Shown here one piece after another: positions 1-6,581 of a DNA stretch of 15,782 nt. The notes under the pieces were generated by a model that saw nothing but the letters and a program-made list of their open reading frames with translations, made no database searches and was not told the origin of the DNA. The translations under genes were made by a program, and so were the position numbers. The stretch is from Chloroflexota bacterium (GTDB lineage: Bacteria; Chloroflexota; Dormibacteria; CF-121): positions 13,905 to 29,686 of the forward strand of contig VBFF01000098.1 of the NCBI GenBank assembly GCA_005889285.1, given 5' to 3'. Within the stretch, counting starts at the first letter, position 1. Every line of letters begins with the position of its first letter.

Positions 1-738
1 GCCGGGCATTGAGTGGAAGTCGGGCGAGGCCCACTCCTGGATGTTGTTCTGGATCAGGGGTGAGGTGAGGGTGCCCAGAGAAAAGAGGATGGTCTGAATG
101 CCGAAGGGGTTGATGAACGCCAGGACGCAGCCCGCGCCGATCGCCGCGGCGAGCGCCGTCATCCGGCGTCGCGGCATGCTACCTTCCCGGGACCGCCAGG
201 CGTCGACCGCTTCGCCGGCGAGGAACAGCCCGCTGATGATGATCCCAACCAGGAACGCCGAATGCAGGTTCGCCCAGAGCCAGATGAAGGGTGGCAGCAT
301 CCACGCCTGCAGCCGGCCTGCCCGGTACTCGAGCAGCCCGAGCAGGAGGAGGCCGCAGAAGAGCACGTTGAGCAGTTGGGGGCGCGCCCCCCAGGCGGTC
401 GAACCGGCCAGCGCGCCGACCAGGGTCAGCACGACCGCCGCCGGCTGCGGCAGTCCGGTCCGGCGCAGCAGCAGGTAGAGGCAGATCGCGGCCGCCGTCA
501 CCACCCCCGCGTAGACGGCAACCAGCCACGGTAGGCCCCCAGCCCGGTACAGCAGGTACATGGCGAGATCGGCCAGCCATTCGTGCATCACCCAGGGATG
601 CCCGGCGGCGCGCCCGTTGGCCAGGTGCCACCAGAGATCGGGATCGAGCGGGGGCACCGCCGCCAGGCTGAAGATGGCCGTGAAGAGCAGCATCCGGAGC
701 ACGACCGCGCTGGTGACCCGGCGCAGGAACGCCCCCAC
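1..738 (-). CDS. Polytopic membrane protein, possibly GT-C-like (3' end beyond window)
   Basis: Partial gene: 246 codons are read without a stop to the window edge. The start is GTG, one base after the stop of the upstream WecG-like gene, with a GGGGGGAGG Shine-Dalgarno sequence just ahead. The protein is very hydrophobic. A first membrane helix (about residues 10-30) is followed by an exposed loop with Asp32-x-Asp34, Trp36-Trp37-His38 and His52-Glu53-Trp54, then further Leu/Ala/Val-rich helices. Near the break is an NPFG stretch followed by an EWASPDFH motif. I do not recognise a named family. An acidic D-x-D in the first outer loop of a multi-helix protein is typical of GT-C glycosyltransferases (PMT, ArnT, PglB), and the neighbours are glycosyltransferases, so a lipid-linked sugar transferase or polymer-handling role is a reasonable inference only. 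It could equally be an uncharacterised integral membrane protein. The existence of the gene is well supported; the function is not. Confidence 0.8.
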   Translation of the reverse strand, partial: MGAFLRRVTSAVVLRMLLFTAIFSLAAVPPLDPDLWWHLANGRAAGHPWVMHEWLADLAMYLLYRAGGLPWLVAVYAGVVTAAAICLYLLLRRTGLPQPAAVVLTLVGALAGSTAWGARPQLLNVLFCGLLLLGLLEYRAGRLQAWMLPPFIWLWANLHSAFLVGIIISGLFLAGEAVDAWRSREGSMPRRRMTALAAAIGAGCVLAFINPFGIQTILFSLGTLTSPLIQNNIQEWASPDFHSMPG

Positions 739-739
739 C

Positions 740-1507
740 CTAGCCTCCCCCCGAGGGGGAGGAGCCGTTGGATTGGCTACCCTCGCGCATCACCCGAATG
801 ACGAAGCGGGGTAGAGCGAGCATGCGGCGCCAGCGCCATGGCTCGCGACTCAATCGATGCAGCCATTCCAGCCCCCGCGCGCGGATCCACGGAGGGGCGC
901 GCCGAGCTCGGCCGGAGATGAAGTCGAAGCTCCCACCCACGCCCATGCCGACGATGGCGCCGGAGCGAGCGAGGTTGCGGGCGAGCCAGGCTTCTTCCGC
1001 GGGGGAGCCATACCCCAGGAACAGCAACTCGGCACCACTGGACCGAACCGCCTCCGTCGTGATTGGGTCGCTGAGAGGATCCGGTGAGCCGGAGCCGAAG
1101 CCAGCGAGGCTGCCGGCCAGGGTGAACCCGGGATACCGATCTCGAAGGACGCGACCGGCCGCTTCCGCCACTCCAGGCGCTGCCCCCAGGAAGAAAAAAC
1201 GCCAACCCGTGCCGGCGCCGCGCGCGGCCAGCTTCTCGACGAAGTCGACGCCGGGTACACGCTCCGGCAGGGGATGGCCCAGCCGGCGCGCTGCCCATAG
1301 CACCCCCGCTCCATCGGCCAGCGCCAGGTCGGCGCCGCGAAGCAAGGCTCGAAACGCGGGGTCACGGCCAGCGTGCATGATGCGCTCCGGATTGACGCTG
1401 ATGACCAGGCGCGGACGCCCCTCGGTGATGGCGCGGGCGACCCAGTCGATCGCCTCGGCCTCGGTCAGCGGGTCGATCGGCACCCCCAGCAGGGTAAAGC
1501 GCGTCAC
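740..1507 (-). CDS. WecG/TagA/CpsF family glycosyltransferase (GT26)
   Basis: A 255-residue protein of normal length for the WecG/TagA/CpsF family. These enzymes transfer N-acetylmannosamine or a related sugar nucleotide residue to an undecaprenyl-linked sugar during teichoic acid, enterobacterial common antigen or capsule linkage synthesis. Visible family features are the SVNPE motif at residues 37-41, the ADLALADG motif with Asp65 in the position of the proposed catalytic base of TagA, the following ERVPGVDF motif, a GxGVGGSFDF segment, and the C-terminal Trp/Arg-rich appendage containing GLEWLHRLSREP, which in TagA helps the enzyme meet the membrane. The start is GTG and overlaps the stop of the upstream GT4 gene by four bases (GTGA), so the two are probably co-translated. 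The C-terminal tail (SSPSGGG) is encoded by a hairpin over the next gene's ribosome binding site. The family is secure; the exact donor and acceptor cannot be read. Confidence 0.92.
   Translation of the reverse strand: MTRFTLLGVPIDPLTEAEAIDWVARAITEGRPRLVISVNPERIMHAGRDPAFRALLRGADLALADGAGVLWAARRLGHPLPERVPGVDFVEKLAARGAGTGWRFFFLGAAPGVAEAAGRVLRDRYPGFTLAGSLAGFGSGSPDPLSDPITTEAVRSSGAELLFLGYGSPAEEAWLARNLARSGAIVGMGVGGSFDFISGRARRAPPWIRARGLEWLHRLSREPWRWRRMLALPRFVIRVMREGSQSNGSSPSGGG
744..762 (-). promoter_or_regulatory. Hairpin sequestering the ribosome binding site of the downstream membrane protein gene
   Basis: A perfect 8-bp inverted repeat (CCTCCCCC and its complement) with a 3-base loop lies at the end of the wecG-like gene. 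On the minus-strand transcript the 3' arm is GGGGGAGG, which is the Shine-Dalgarno sequence of the membrane-protein gene starting at 738. When folded, the hairpin would hide that site; ribosomes finishing the upstream gene would melt it, giving translational coupling. The structure is seen; the regulatory role is inferred. The Gly/Ser-rich end of the upstream protein is encoded by this same stretch. Confidence 0.5.
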
Positions 1508-2649
1508 GACGCCAGCGCCTGCCGGTAGACCTCCGCGGTCTCACCGCCGAGGCGCGCGATGCTGAACGCCTTCGAACGCGCCAGGCCCAACTGACGCAGG
1601 CGCGCCTGATCATCGTCGAACCGAAGGAGCCGTTCCATCGCCTGCGTCAGCTCCTCGATGCTTTCCGTGCGCAGCACGACGCCAGCATCCCCGACGAGCT
1701 CGGCGAGCGCCTCGTCCGACGAAACGACCACCGGCGCGCCGCAGGACATCGCTTCCAGCACGGGGAGACCGAAGCCTTCGTAGCGCGACGGATAGACAAA
1801 CACCGATGCGCCGCTGTAGATCGCCGGCAGCACATCGCGCGGGACATAGTCGAGCGCGATGATGTGCGCGCGCGGTCCGGGTTTCCGGAGCTGTTTCGCG
1901 AGCCGCTCGGCACCCCGGTTGGTGCGGCCGACATAGACGAGCGCCGAATCGTCGACGAGGTCAGGTGGGAGCAGCTCGTAGGCGGCGCGCAATCGAGTCA
2001 GGTCTTTCCGCGGATCGGTCGTGCCCACGTACAGGATGTAGCCGCCAGGCAGCCCGAACTGCTTTCGCACGCTCGCGATCTCGTCGGCCGGCCGCGGCGT
2101 GAAGATCGGATCCGCACATAGGGGGACATAGGCGACCCGCTCCGGCGCGATATGGTACAGGTCGATGAGCTGCCGGCAGATCGCTTGCGAGGAGACCATC
2201 AGACGCCGCGCGCGGCGGATGCTCTTCGGCCCGAGCGTCCCGAAATACCAGCGGGCGCGCGGGTGCATGTCCGCGGGACGGAAGCGATAGACCAGGTCGG
2301 GCACGGTCAGCACCAGTGGGACGCCGCTGAGCATGGGTGCGACGCCGAGCACCGAATGCAGCAATGGGAGGGCGCGCGGATAGGCGCCGAACCGCCATGG
2401 GACCGACCACTGCTCCCGACCCAACCGCAGGCCACGGGGCACTCGCCGAAATGGCACGAGGCGATGGCCCACGGCCGCGTCGCCGAGGTCGGGAATCACA
2501 TCGCTTGGCACGAGGACATCAACCGACGCGCCGACGGTGTGCAGGCCTCGAAGGATGTGCAACGCGTGGTGCTCGAGGCCGGTAAATGGCCGGGCCGCGA
2601 ACAAGAGGTCGACCGCGATGCCTTCGGGCAACGCATTGCCGCTGGACAT
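1504..2649 (-). CDS. GT4 family glycosyltransferase (mannosyl/rhamnosyltransferase-like)
   Basis: A GT-B fold glycosyltransferase of about 381 residues. The N-terminal acceptor domain includes the TVPDLVYRF segment, similar to the HDL motif in related enzymes. The C-terminal donor-binding domain has YILYVGTTDPRKDL and the EX7E signature in YPSRYEGFGLPVLEAMSCG, followed by an ALAELVGDAGVVL segment. No signal peptide or membrane helix is seen, so it should act at the cytoplasmic face. The open frame continues far upstream (to 3393), but that part is antisense to the plus-strand GT4 gene. I chose ATG at 2649, just ahead of the first family-like sequence; no strong ribosome binding site supports it, and TTG at 2631 is an alternative. 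It is the first gene of a minus-strand set with the WecG-like transferase and the membrane protein. Sugar specificity cannot be told. Confidence 0.9.
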   Translation of the reverse strand: MSSGNALPEGIAVDLLFAARPFTGLEHHALHILRGLHTVGASVDVLVPSDVIPDLGDAAVGHRLVPFRRVPRGLRLGREQWSVPWRFGAYPRALPLLHSVLGVAPMLSGVPLVLTVPDLVYRFRPADMHPRARWYFGTLGPKSIRRARRLMVSSQAICRQLIDLYHIAPERVAYVPLCADPIFTPRPADEIASVRKQFGLPGGYILYVGTTDPRKDLTRLRAAYELLPPDLVDDSALVYVGRTNRGAERLAKQLRKPGPRAHIIALDYVPRDVLPAIYSGASVFVYPSRYEGFGLPVLEAMSCGAPVVVSSDEALAELVGDAGVVLRTESIEELTQAMERLLRFDDDQARLRQLGLARSKAFSIARLGGETAEVYRQALAS

Positions 2650-2668
2650 TTCCGCGATGCTAGCGGAA
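2650..2668. promoter_or_regulatory. Inverted repeat in the divergent spacer (TTCCGC-N7-GCGGAA)
   Basis: A perfect 6-bp inverted repeat with a 7-base spacer abuts the ATG of the minus-strand GT4 gene, within the 57-bp gap between two divergent glycosyltransferase genes. It could be an operator half-site pair or an RNA hairpin at the start codon. I see no convincing -35/-10 pair in either direction. Confidence 0.3.
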
Positions 2669-2672
2669 GACA

Positions 2673-2682
2673 CGGGATCCCG
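2673..2682. promoter_or_regulatory. Perfect 10-bp palindrome CGGGATCCCG in the divergent spacer
   Basis: A perfect palindrome lies five bases after the neighbouring inverted repeat, in the same divergent 57-bp spacer. In GC-rich DNA a 10-bp palindrome can occur by chance. It is recorded because two dyads occupy about half of the only space available for promoters of both gene sets. Confidence 0.2.
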
Positions 2683-2706
2683 AGGCGGCGGCGCCGGTGA
2701 GGTGAG

Positions 2707-3777
2707 GTGATCGTCGGCATCGATGGCACGCCCGCCGTCCGTGAGTACCTCACCGGGACGGAGGTCTACGCCCGCAGCATCATCAACGCCCTGGCAGCCT
2801 CGAAGGGCACGCGAGGCATGCGGATCTATGCGAATGCCGTCGATGCGCCGGCCTGGCTGCCCGCCGGCGTGGAGTGGCGCGGCATCCCCTTCCCGCGGCT
2901 CTGGACGCACTGGCGACTCCGGCAGGCCCTGCGACGGGAGCGGCCGGACGTGACCTTCATTCCGAGCCACGTGCTCCCCATCTCGCTCGGGCTCAAATCC
3001 GTGGTCACCGTCCATGATGTCGGCCATCGGCACGAGCCGCGCGCCTACTCGCGCACCGCGCGCTGGTACCTGGAAGCGACGACCCGCTACGCGGCGCGTC
3101 ACGCCAATCGCCTGATCGCGGTCTCGCAGTCGACCGCTGATGACCTGACCCGCTTCTACGGCGTTCCCGGCGGCCGGATCGCCGTCGTGCACTCCGGCAT
3201 CGACGCGCGCATGCGGCCGCAGGACCCGTCGAGAGTGGCGGAGGTGCTGCAGCGGCTCAAGATCGGCGGTGCGTACTTCCTCTATGTCGGGCGCAACCAC
3301 CCCCGCAAGAACCTGACGATGTTGCGCCGCGCCTACGACCAGGCACGGCGTCGGGGCCTCGACGCTGACCTGGTTCTCGTGGGACCGGGCCACGCCATGG
3401 CTGCGCCGGGCTCCGCCACGGTCTTGCCGTACGTCTCCGCCGATGACCTACCCGCGCTCTACGCGGGCGCCATCGCCCTGACGCTCCCTTCGCGCTTCGA
3501 GGGCTTCGGCTTTCCCGCACTCGAAGCGATGGCGTGTGGGACCGCCGTCATCGCCTCGACCGCCGGCGCGCTCCCCGAGATCGTCGGCACCGCCGCCATC
3601 TTGCTGAGCCCGCACGACGCGGGCGCCTGGAGCCAGGCGATGCTCGAGCTCGCCAGTGACGGTGCGTTGCAGCGACGCCTGATCGCGTCCGGCAGCGCGC
3701 GCAGTGCCGAGCTCAGCTGGACCAATGCGGCGAGCAAGACCTGGCGTGTGCTGGACGCGGTTGGCGGCCGAACCTAG
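2707..3777 (+). CDS. GT4 family glycosyltransferase
   Basis: A 356-residue GT-B glycosyltransferase. The N-terminus begins IVGIDGTPAVREYLTGTEVY, the usual glycine-rich first strand and loop of mannosyltransferase-like GT4 enzymes. The acceptor domain has VVTVHDVGHRHEP. The donor domain shows FLYVGRNHPRKNL and the EX7E signature in LPSRFEGFGFPALEAMACG, followed by AGALPEIVG. No membrane segment is visible. The start is GTG at 2707, the only one of three tandem GGTGA units that is in frame, with a GAGG stretch just upstream serving as ribosome binding site. The stop TAG shares one base with the GTG start of the methyltransferase behind it, so the two form a small operon. It is divergent from the other GT4 gene and resembles it and the GT4 gene at 4541-5692 in motifs. 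Substrate unknown. Confidence 0.92.
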   Translation: MIVGIDGTPAVREYLTGTEVYARSIINALAASKGTRGMRIYANAVDAPAWLPAGVEWRGIPFPRLWTHWRLRQALRRERPDVTFIPSHVLPISLGLKSVVTVHDVGHRHEPRAYSRTARWYLEATTRYAARHANRLIAVSQSTADDLTRFYGVPGGRIAVVHSGIDARMRPQDPSRVAEVLQRLKIGGAYFLYVGRNHPRKNLTMLRRAYDQARRRGLDADLVLVGPGHAMAAPGSATVLPYVSADDLPALYAGAIALTLPSRFEGFGFPALEAMACGTAVIASTAGALPEIVGTAAILLSPHDAGAWSQAMLELASDGALQRRLIASGSARSAELSWTNAASKTWRVLDAVGGRT

Positions 3778-4544
3778 TGGGCCACGATGCCGCGACCCTT
3801 GCCGCGATCCTGTCGGGCGCGGGGTTCATCGCGGCGGAGGAAGAAACCGCCGAGCTCCTCGAGTGCGCGGCCGGGGATGACGCGGTCCTCGACGCGCTAG
3901 TCGCGCGGCGCCTCACGGGCGAGCCACTGGCGTGGATCACCGGACGGAGCTCGTTCTGCGAGCTCGAGATCCGCGTCGCTCCGGGCGTCTACGTCCCACG
4001 CTGGCACAGCGAAGCACTCGCGCGACGCGCCGTCACACGCCTACCGCCAAATGGGACGGCGGTCGACCTCTGCACCGGGAGCGGCGCGATCGCCCGGACC
4101 CTGATGAGCCGCCGTCCGGCGGCGCGGGTGGTGGCCTCCGACATCGACCCGCGGGCCGTTGCCTGCGCGGCGGCGAACGGCGTGGAGGCCTATCTCGGGG
4201 ATTTGTTTGCCCCGCTCCCCCGCGCGCTCGAAGGCGGCATCGATGTCGTCGTCGGTGTGGTGCCGTATGTGCCGACGCCCGACCTGCCGCTCCTCCAGCG
4301 CGACACCTTCGCGTTCGAGTCGCCGCTCGCCTACGACGGCGGACCGGACGGCACCGCCATCCTCCGACGCGTGCTACGGGACGCGCCTCGGTTCCTGCGG
4401 CGCGGCGGCGCACTCCTCCTCGAGCTCGGCGGTGCGCAGGACCGCGCGCTTCGCCCCGACCTCGCGCGTCTCGGCTACACCGGCGTCAAGGTGCTGCACG
4501 ACGAAGAGGGCGACGTCCGCGGCATCGAGGCATCGCTGACCTAG
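3777..4544 (+). CDS. PrmC/HemK-related methyltransferase, NPPY motif altered
   Basis: A 255-residue class I S-adenosylmethionine-dependent methyltransferase related to PrmC (HemK), which methylates the GGQ glutamine of release factors. A short helical N-terminal domain (1-60) is followed by GVYVPRWHSEAL (70-81, equivalent to the PrmC VPRPETE region), the SAM-binding motif AVDLCTGSGAIA (95-106), the acidic ASDIDPRA (120-127) and GDLF (141-144). The place of the catalytic NPPY reads VVPY (161-164), so the Asn that holds the glutamine amide is missing. The downstream YVPTPDL and FESPLAYDGGPDG stretches are family-like and resemble the actinobacterial PrmC-related subfamily of unknown substrate, in which NAPY is usual as I recall it. 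It is therefore probably not the housekeeping PrmC. GTG start, one-base overlap with the preceding GT4 gene. Its stop codon overlaps that of the convergent GT4 gene. Confidence 0.85.
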   Translation: MGHDAATLAAILSGAGFIAAEEETAELLECAAGDDAVLDALVARRLTGEPLAWITGRSSFCELEIRVAPGVYVPRWHSEALARRAVTRLPPNGTAVDLCTGSGAIARTLMSRRPAARVVASDIDPRAVACAAANGVEAYLGDLFAPLPRALEGGIDVVVGVVPYVPTPDLPLLQRDTFAFESPLAYDGGPDGTAILRRVLRDAPRFLRRGGALLLELGGAQDRALRPDLARLGYTGVKVLHDEEGDVRGIEASLT

Positions 4545-5692
4545 GCAGCGGCCACCGACTCGTAGACCTCGCGGTGGGCCGCGGCGCTGGCCGACCAGGT
4601 GTAGAGGGCGGCACGCGCGCGGCCGGCGGCGACCTGGCGCTCGCGCAGCGGCCGGTCTGTCAGGACGCGGAGCAGGTTGTCGGCCAGTGCCTGGGCGTCC
4701 TCCGGCGCGCTCAGTAAGGCAGCATCACCGGCGACTTCGGGGATCGCCCCCGCGTCGGAGGCGACGACCGGTGTGCCCGCCGCAAACGCCTCGAGCAGCG
4801 GCAGGCCGAAGCCCTCATCGAGCGACGGAAACAGAACAGCCTGTGCCATCTGGTAGAGGGCGGGCAGGTCCGGCATACCCGCATAGCCGACGAAGCGGAC
4901 CCAATCGCGGAGGCCGAGCTCGCGAACCGCATCGACCACCGCGTCGTATTTCCATCCAAAGGCCCCGGCGACGATCAACGGCATCCGCTGGGGAGCCGGG
5001 ATCCGCGCCAGCGCGCGGAGCGAGGTGACGTAGTTCTTGCGCGGCTGGACGGTTCCGAGCTGCAGCAGGTAGCGGTCCGGCAGCGCGAAACGGGCCCGGA
5101 CGTCGTCTTTGACCGAAGCCGACGCGGGCAAGGCGAACTCGGTCTCCACGCCGTGCGGGATCACGCGGCAGCGATCCGGTTCGATGTCGAAGAGGCGCAC
5201 CGTCGCCCGTTTGGTCGCCTCCGAGGGGCAGATGATCATGCGCGCGCGTCGAGCCGACTGTGGCACCACGACTCGCGTGGCGAACCACTGCCCGGATGGA
5301 AACCATTCGGGGTGGTCATAGATCGCCAGGTCATGGATCGTCACGACGCCCGGCAGTCCGATGTTCAGCAGGGGAAGCGCGTTGGCCGGACCGTGGACGA
5401 GCTGGGCGCGGTTTCGGCGCATCCGCAGTGGCAGCGCCAGGTGCGGTCCGACAAGACGTGGGCCCGCATCCCGGTAGGGCATTAGATCGACGCTGCGGCT
5501 ATCTCGGAATGCGGTGACGAGGGCGCCGATGTAACGGCCGACCCCGGTGGCGTCCTCGGCGAAAGCCTGGGCGTCGAGCGCGACGCGAAGTGGAGGGCGG
5601 GCCGGCGTTTCCGGCTCAGGCGTAGCTATCGATCCGGGCTTGCTTCGAGAGCGCCTCAACGACCTGGCGGGCGGGGAATCGTTCGAAGTCAT
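4541..5692 (-). CDS. GT4 family glycosyltransferase, end of the murA-mreB operon
   Basis: A GT-B glycosyltransferase with LRVALDAQAF and GVGRYIGAL at the N-terminus, GVVTIHDLAIYDHPEWF and CPSEATK in the acceptor half, and LLQLGTVQPRKNY plus the EX7E signature FPSLDEGFGLPLLEAFAAG, AGAIPEVAGDAALL in the donor half. No signal peptide is visible. The start is uncertain. No ATG, GTG or TTG exists between TTG at 5659 and the conserved N-terminus, so the gene must begin inside the GT9-type gene before it: either TTG 5659 (372 residues) or ATG 5692 (383 residues, used here). Neither has a good ribosome binding site, so translation is probably coupled to the upstream gene. Its stop codon overlaps that of the convergent methyltransferase. 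Likely role: surface glycan assembly; sugar unknown. Confidence 0.88.
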   Translation of the reverse strand: MTSNDSPPARSLRRSRSKPGSIATPEPETPARPPLRVALDAQAFAEDATGVGRYIGALVTAFRDSRSVDLMPYRDAGPRLVGPHLALPLRMRRNRAQLVHGPANALPLLNIGLPGVVTIHDLAIYDHPEWFPSGQWFATRVVVPQSARRARMIICPSEATKRATVRLFDIEPDRCRVIPHGVETEFALPASASVKDDVRARFALPDRYLLQLGTVQPRKNYVTSLRALARIPAPQRMPLIVAGAFGWKYDAVVDAVRELGLRDWVRFVGYAGMPDLPALYQMAQAVLFPSLDEGFGLPLLEAFAAGTPVVASDAGAIPEVAGDAALLSAPEDAQALADNLLRVLTDRPLRERQVAAGRARAALYTWSASAAAHREVYESVAAA

Positions 5693-6581
5693 CCGTCCAC
5701 AAGGTGACGACCCGGTCGCCCCTCGGCGGGATGTCCGGCCGGCGAACCACGGCCAGCACCAGGGCTCCAGCCGCCGCCGCCACATGCAGGGCGTCGCCAT
5801 CATGGCCGATGACGCCGAGGCTGAGCTCGCTGACGACGGCCACTTCGTCCACCGTGATCTGCGCCAGGTTGATGACCAGGGTTGGCTTGGCGATCCCGCC
5901 CCGTGTCTCGCGCACGATCTGCTCGTCACCCGCGCCGCTCAGGAGAATGACACGATCCGCTCGCGACTGATTGGCAACGACGGCGAAGCGCTCGGCGGGC
6001 CACAACCCGCTGGAGCGCCGCGAGGACCAGCCACCGCCACCGGGAATCATGACCAGCGGGCGCCGGCCGCTGCCGATAAACGCCGGCCAGCGCGCCGTCG
6101 CCTGGCTGCGCACCGCTTCCGGGGGTTGCAGCGCGGGGGCCTCGCCGGGCGTAAGAACCGGCCGGTTGCTGGCGACTGCGCCAAGGCGCCAGTTCGCTTC
6201 GACCGGGTGCAGGCCCTTGATGCCCGGGACCCGTTCCGTCGCCGCCCAGCGATTGCCGCCCGCGGCGATGAGGCGACGCGGTACCCCCGCGAAATAGGCG
6301 AGCGCGACGTGAAGCAACCGCGCCGGGAACGGTACGACGACCGTGTCGACGGATCCCGCGCGCAGACGCCGAAAGACGCGCAGGAGCTCGCGGGGTGAAT
6401 CATCGACGACGATGGCGCGTCCGACCGAAGAAAGCCCGAGCAACGTCCCGACGGCGTCCGCTGAGGCGAACACCGTGGCGCCGTCGCAGGCCCGCAGCAC
6501 CGGCTGCGCCAGGAGCGCCTCGCGAACACCGCCGCCCAGGACGACGGCCACTCGTGACGCGGGTCGCGGCTCGGTGCTCAT
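5616..6581 (-). CDS. GT9-like (heptosyltransferase superfamily) glycosyltransferase
   Basis: A 321-residue protein with the layout of ADP-heptose:LPS heptosyltransferase superfamily enzymes (GT9). The N-terminal half starts with a hydrophobic strand and glycine loop (VAVVLGGGVREALLAQPVL), then a VDTVVVPFP strand. The C-terminal half has MIPGGGGWSSRR followed by LWPAERFAVVA, matching the family pattern PGAS...KRWPAERF, then VINLAQITVDEVAVV and GVIGHDGDALHVAAAAGALVLAVV, which matches the family's NDTGPMHLAAALGTPVVAL signature in divergent form (Asn replaced by His, Thr-Gly-Pro by Gly-Asp-Ala). Such proteins also occur in bacteria without lipopolysaccharide, where substrates differ. ATG start overlapping the stop of the mreB-like gene by four bases (ATGA), indicating translational coupling. 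Family likely, substrate unknown. Confidence 0.82.
   Translation of the reverse strand: MSTEPRPASRVAVVLGGGVREALLAQPVLRACDGATVFASADAVGTLLGLSSVGRAIVVDDSPRELLRVFRRLRAGSVDTVVVPFPARLLHVALAYFAGVPRRLIAAGGNRWAATERVPGIKGLHPVEANWRLGAVASNRPVLTPGEAPALQPPEAVRSQATARWPAFIGSGRRPLVMIPGGGGWSSRRSSGLWPAERFAVVANQSRADRVILLSGAGDEQIVRETRGGIAKPTLVINLAQITVDEVAVVSELSLGVIGHDGDALHVAAAAGALVLAVVRRPDIPPRGDRVVTLWTDDFERFPARQVVEALSKQARIDSYA

Noticed and set aside
2696..2710. Triple GGTGA tandem repeat giving a GTG in each frame at the GT4 start
   Set aside because: Only 2707 is in frame; three 5-bp units are too short to claim a function beyond the ribosome binding site.
2650..3393. N-terminal extension of the minus-strand GT4 frame
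   Set aside because: It is fully antisense to the plus-strand GT4 gene and to the divergent spacer; homology starts only after ATG 2649.
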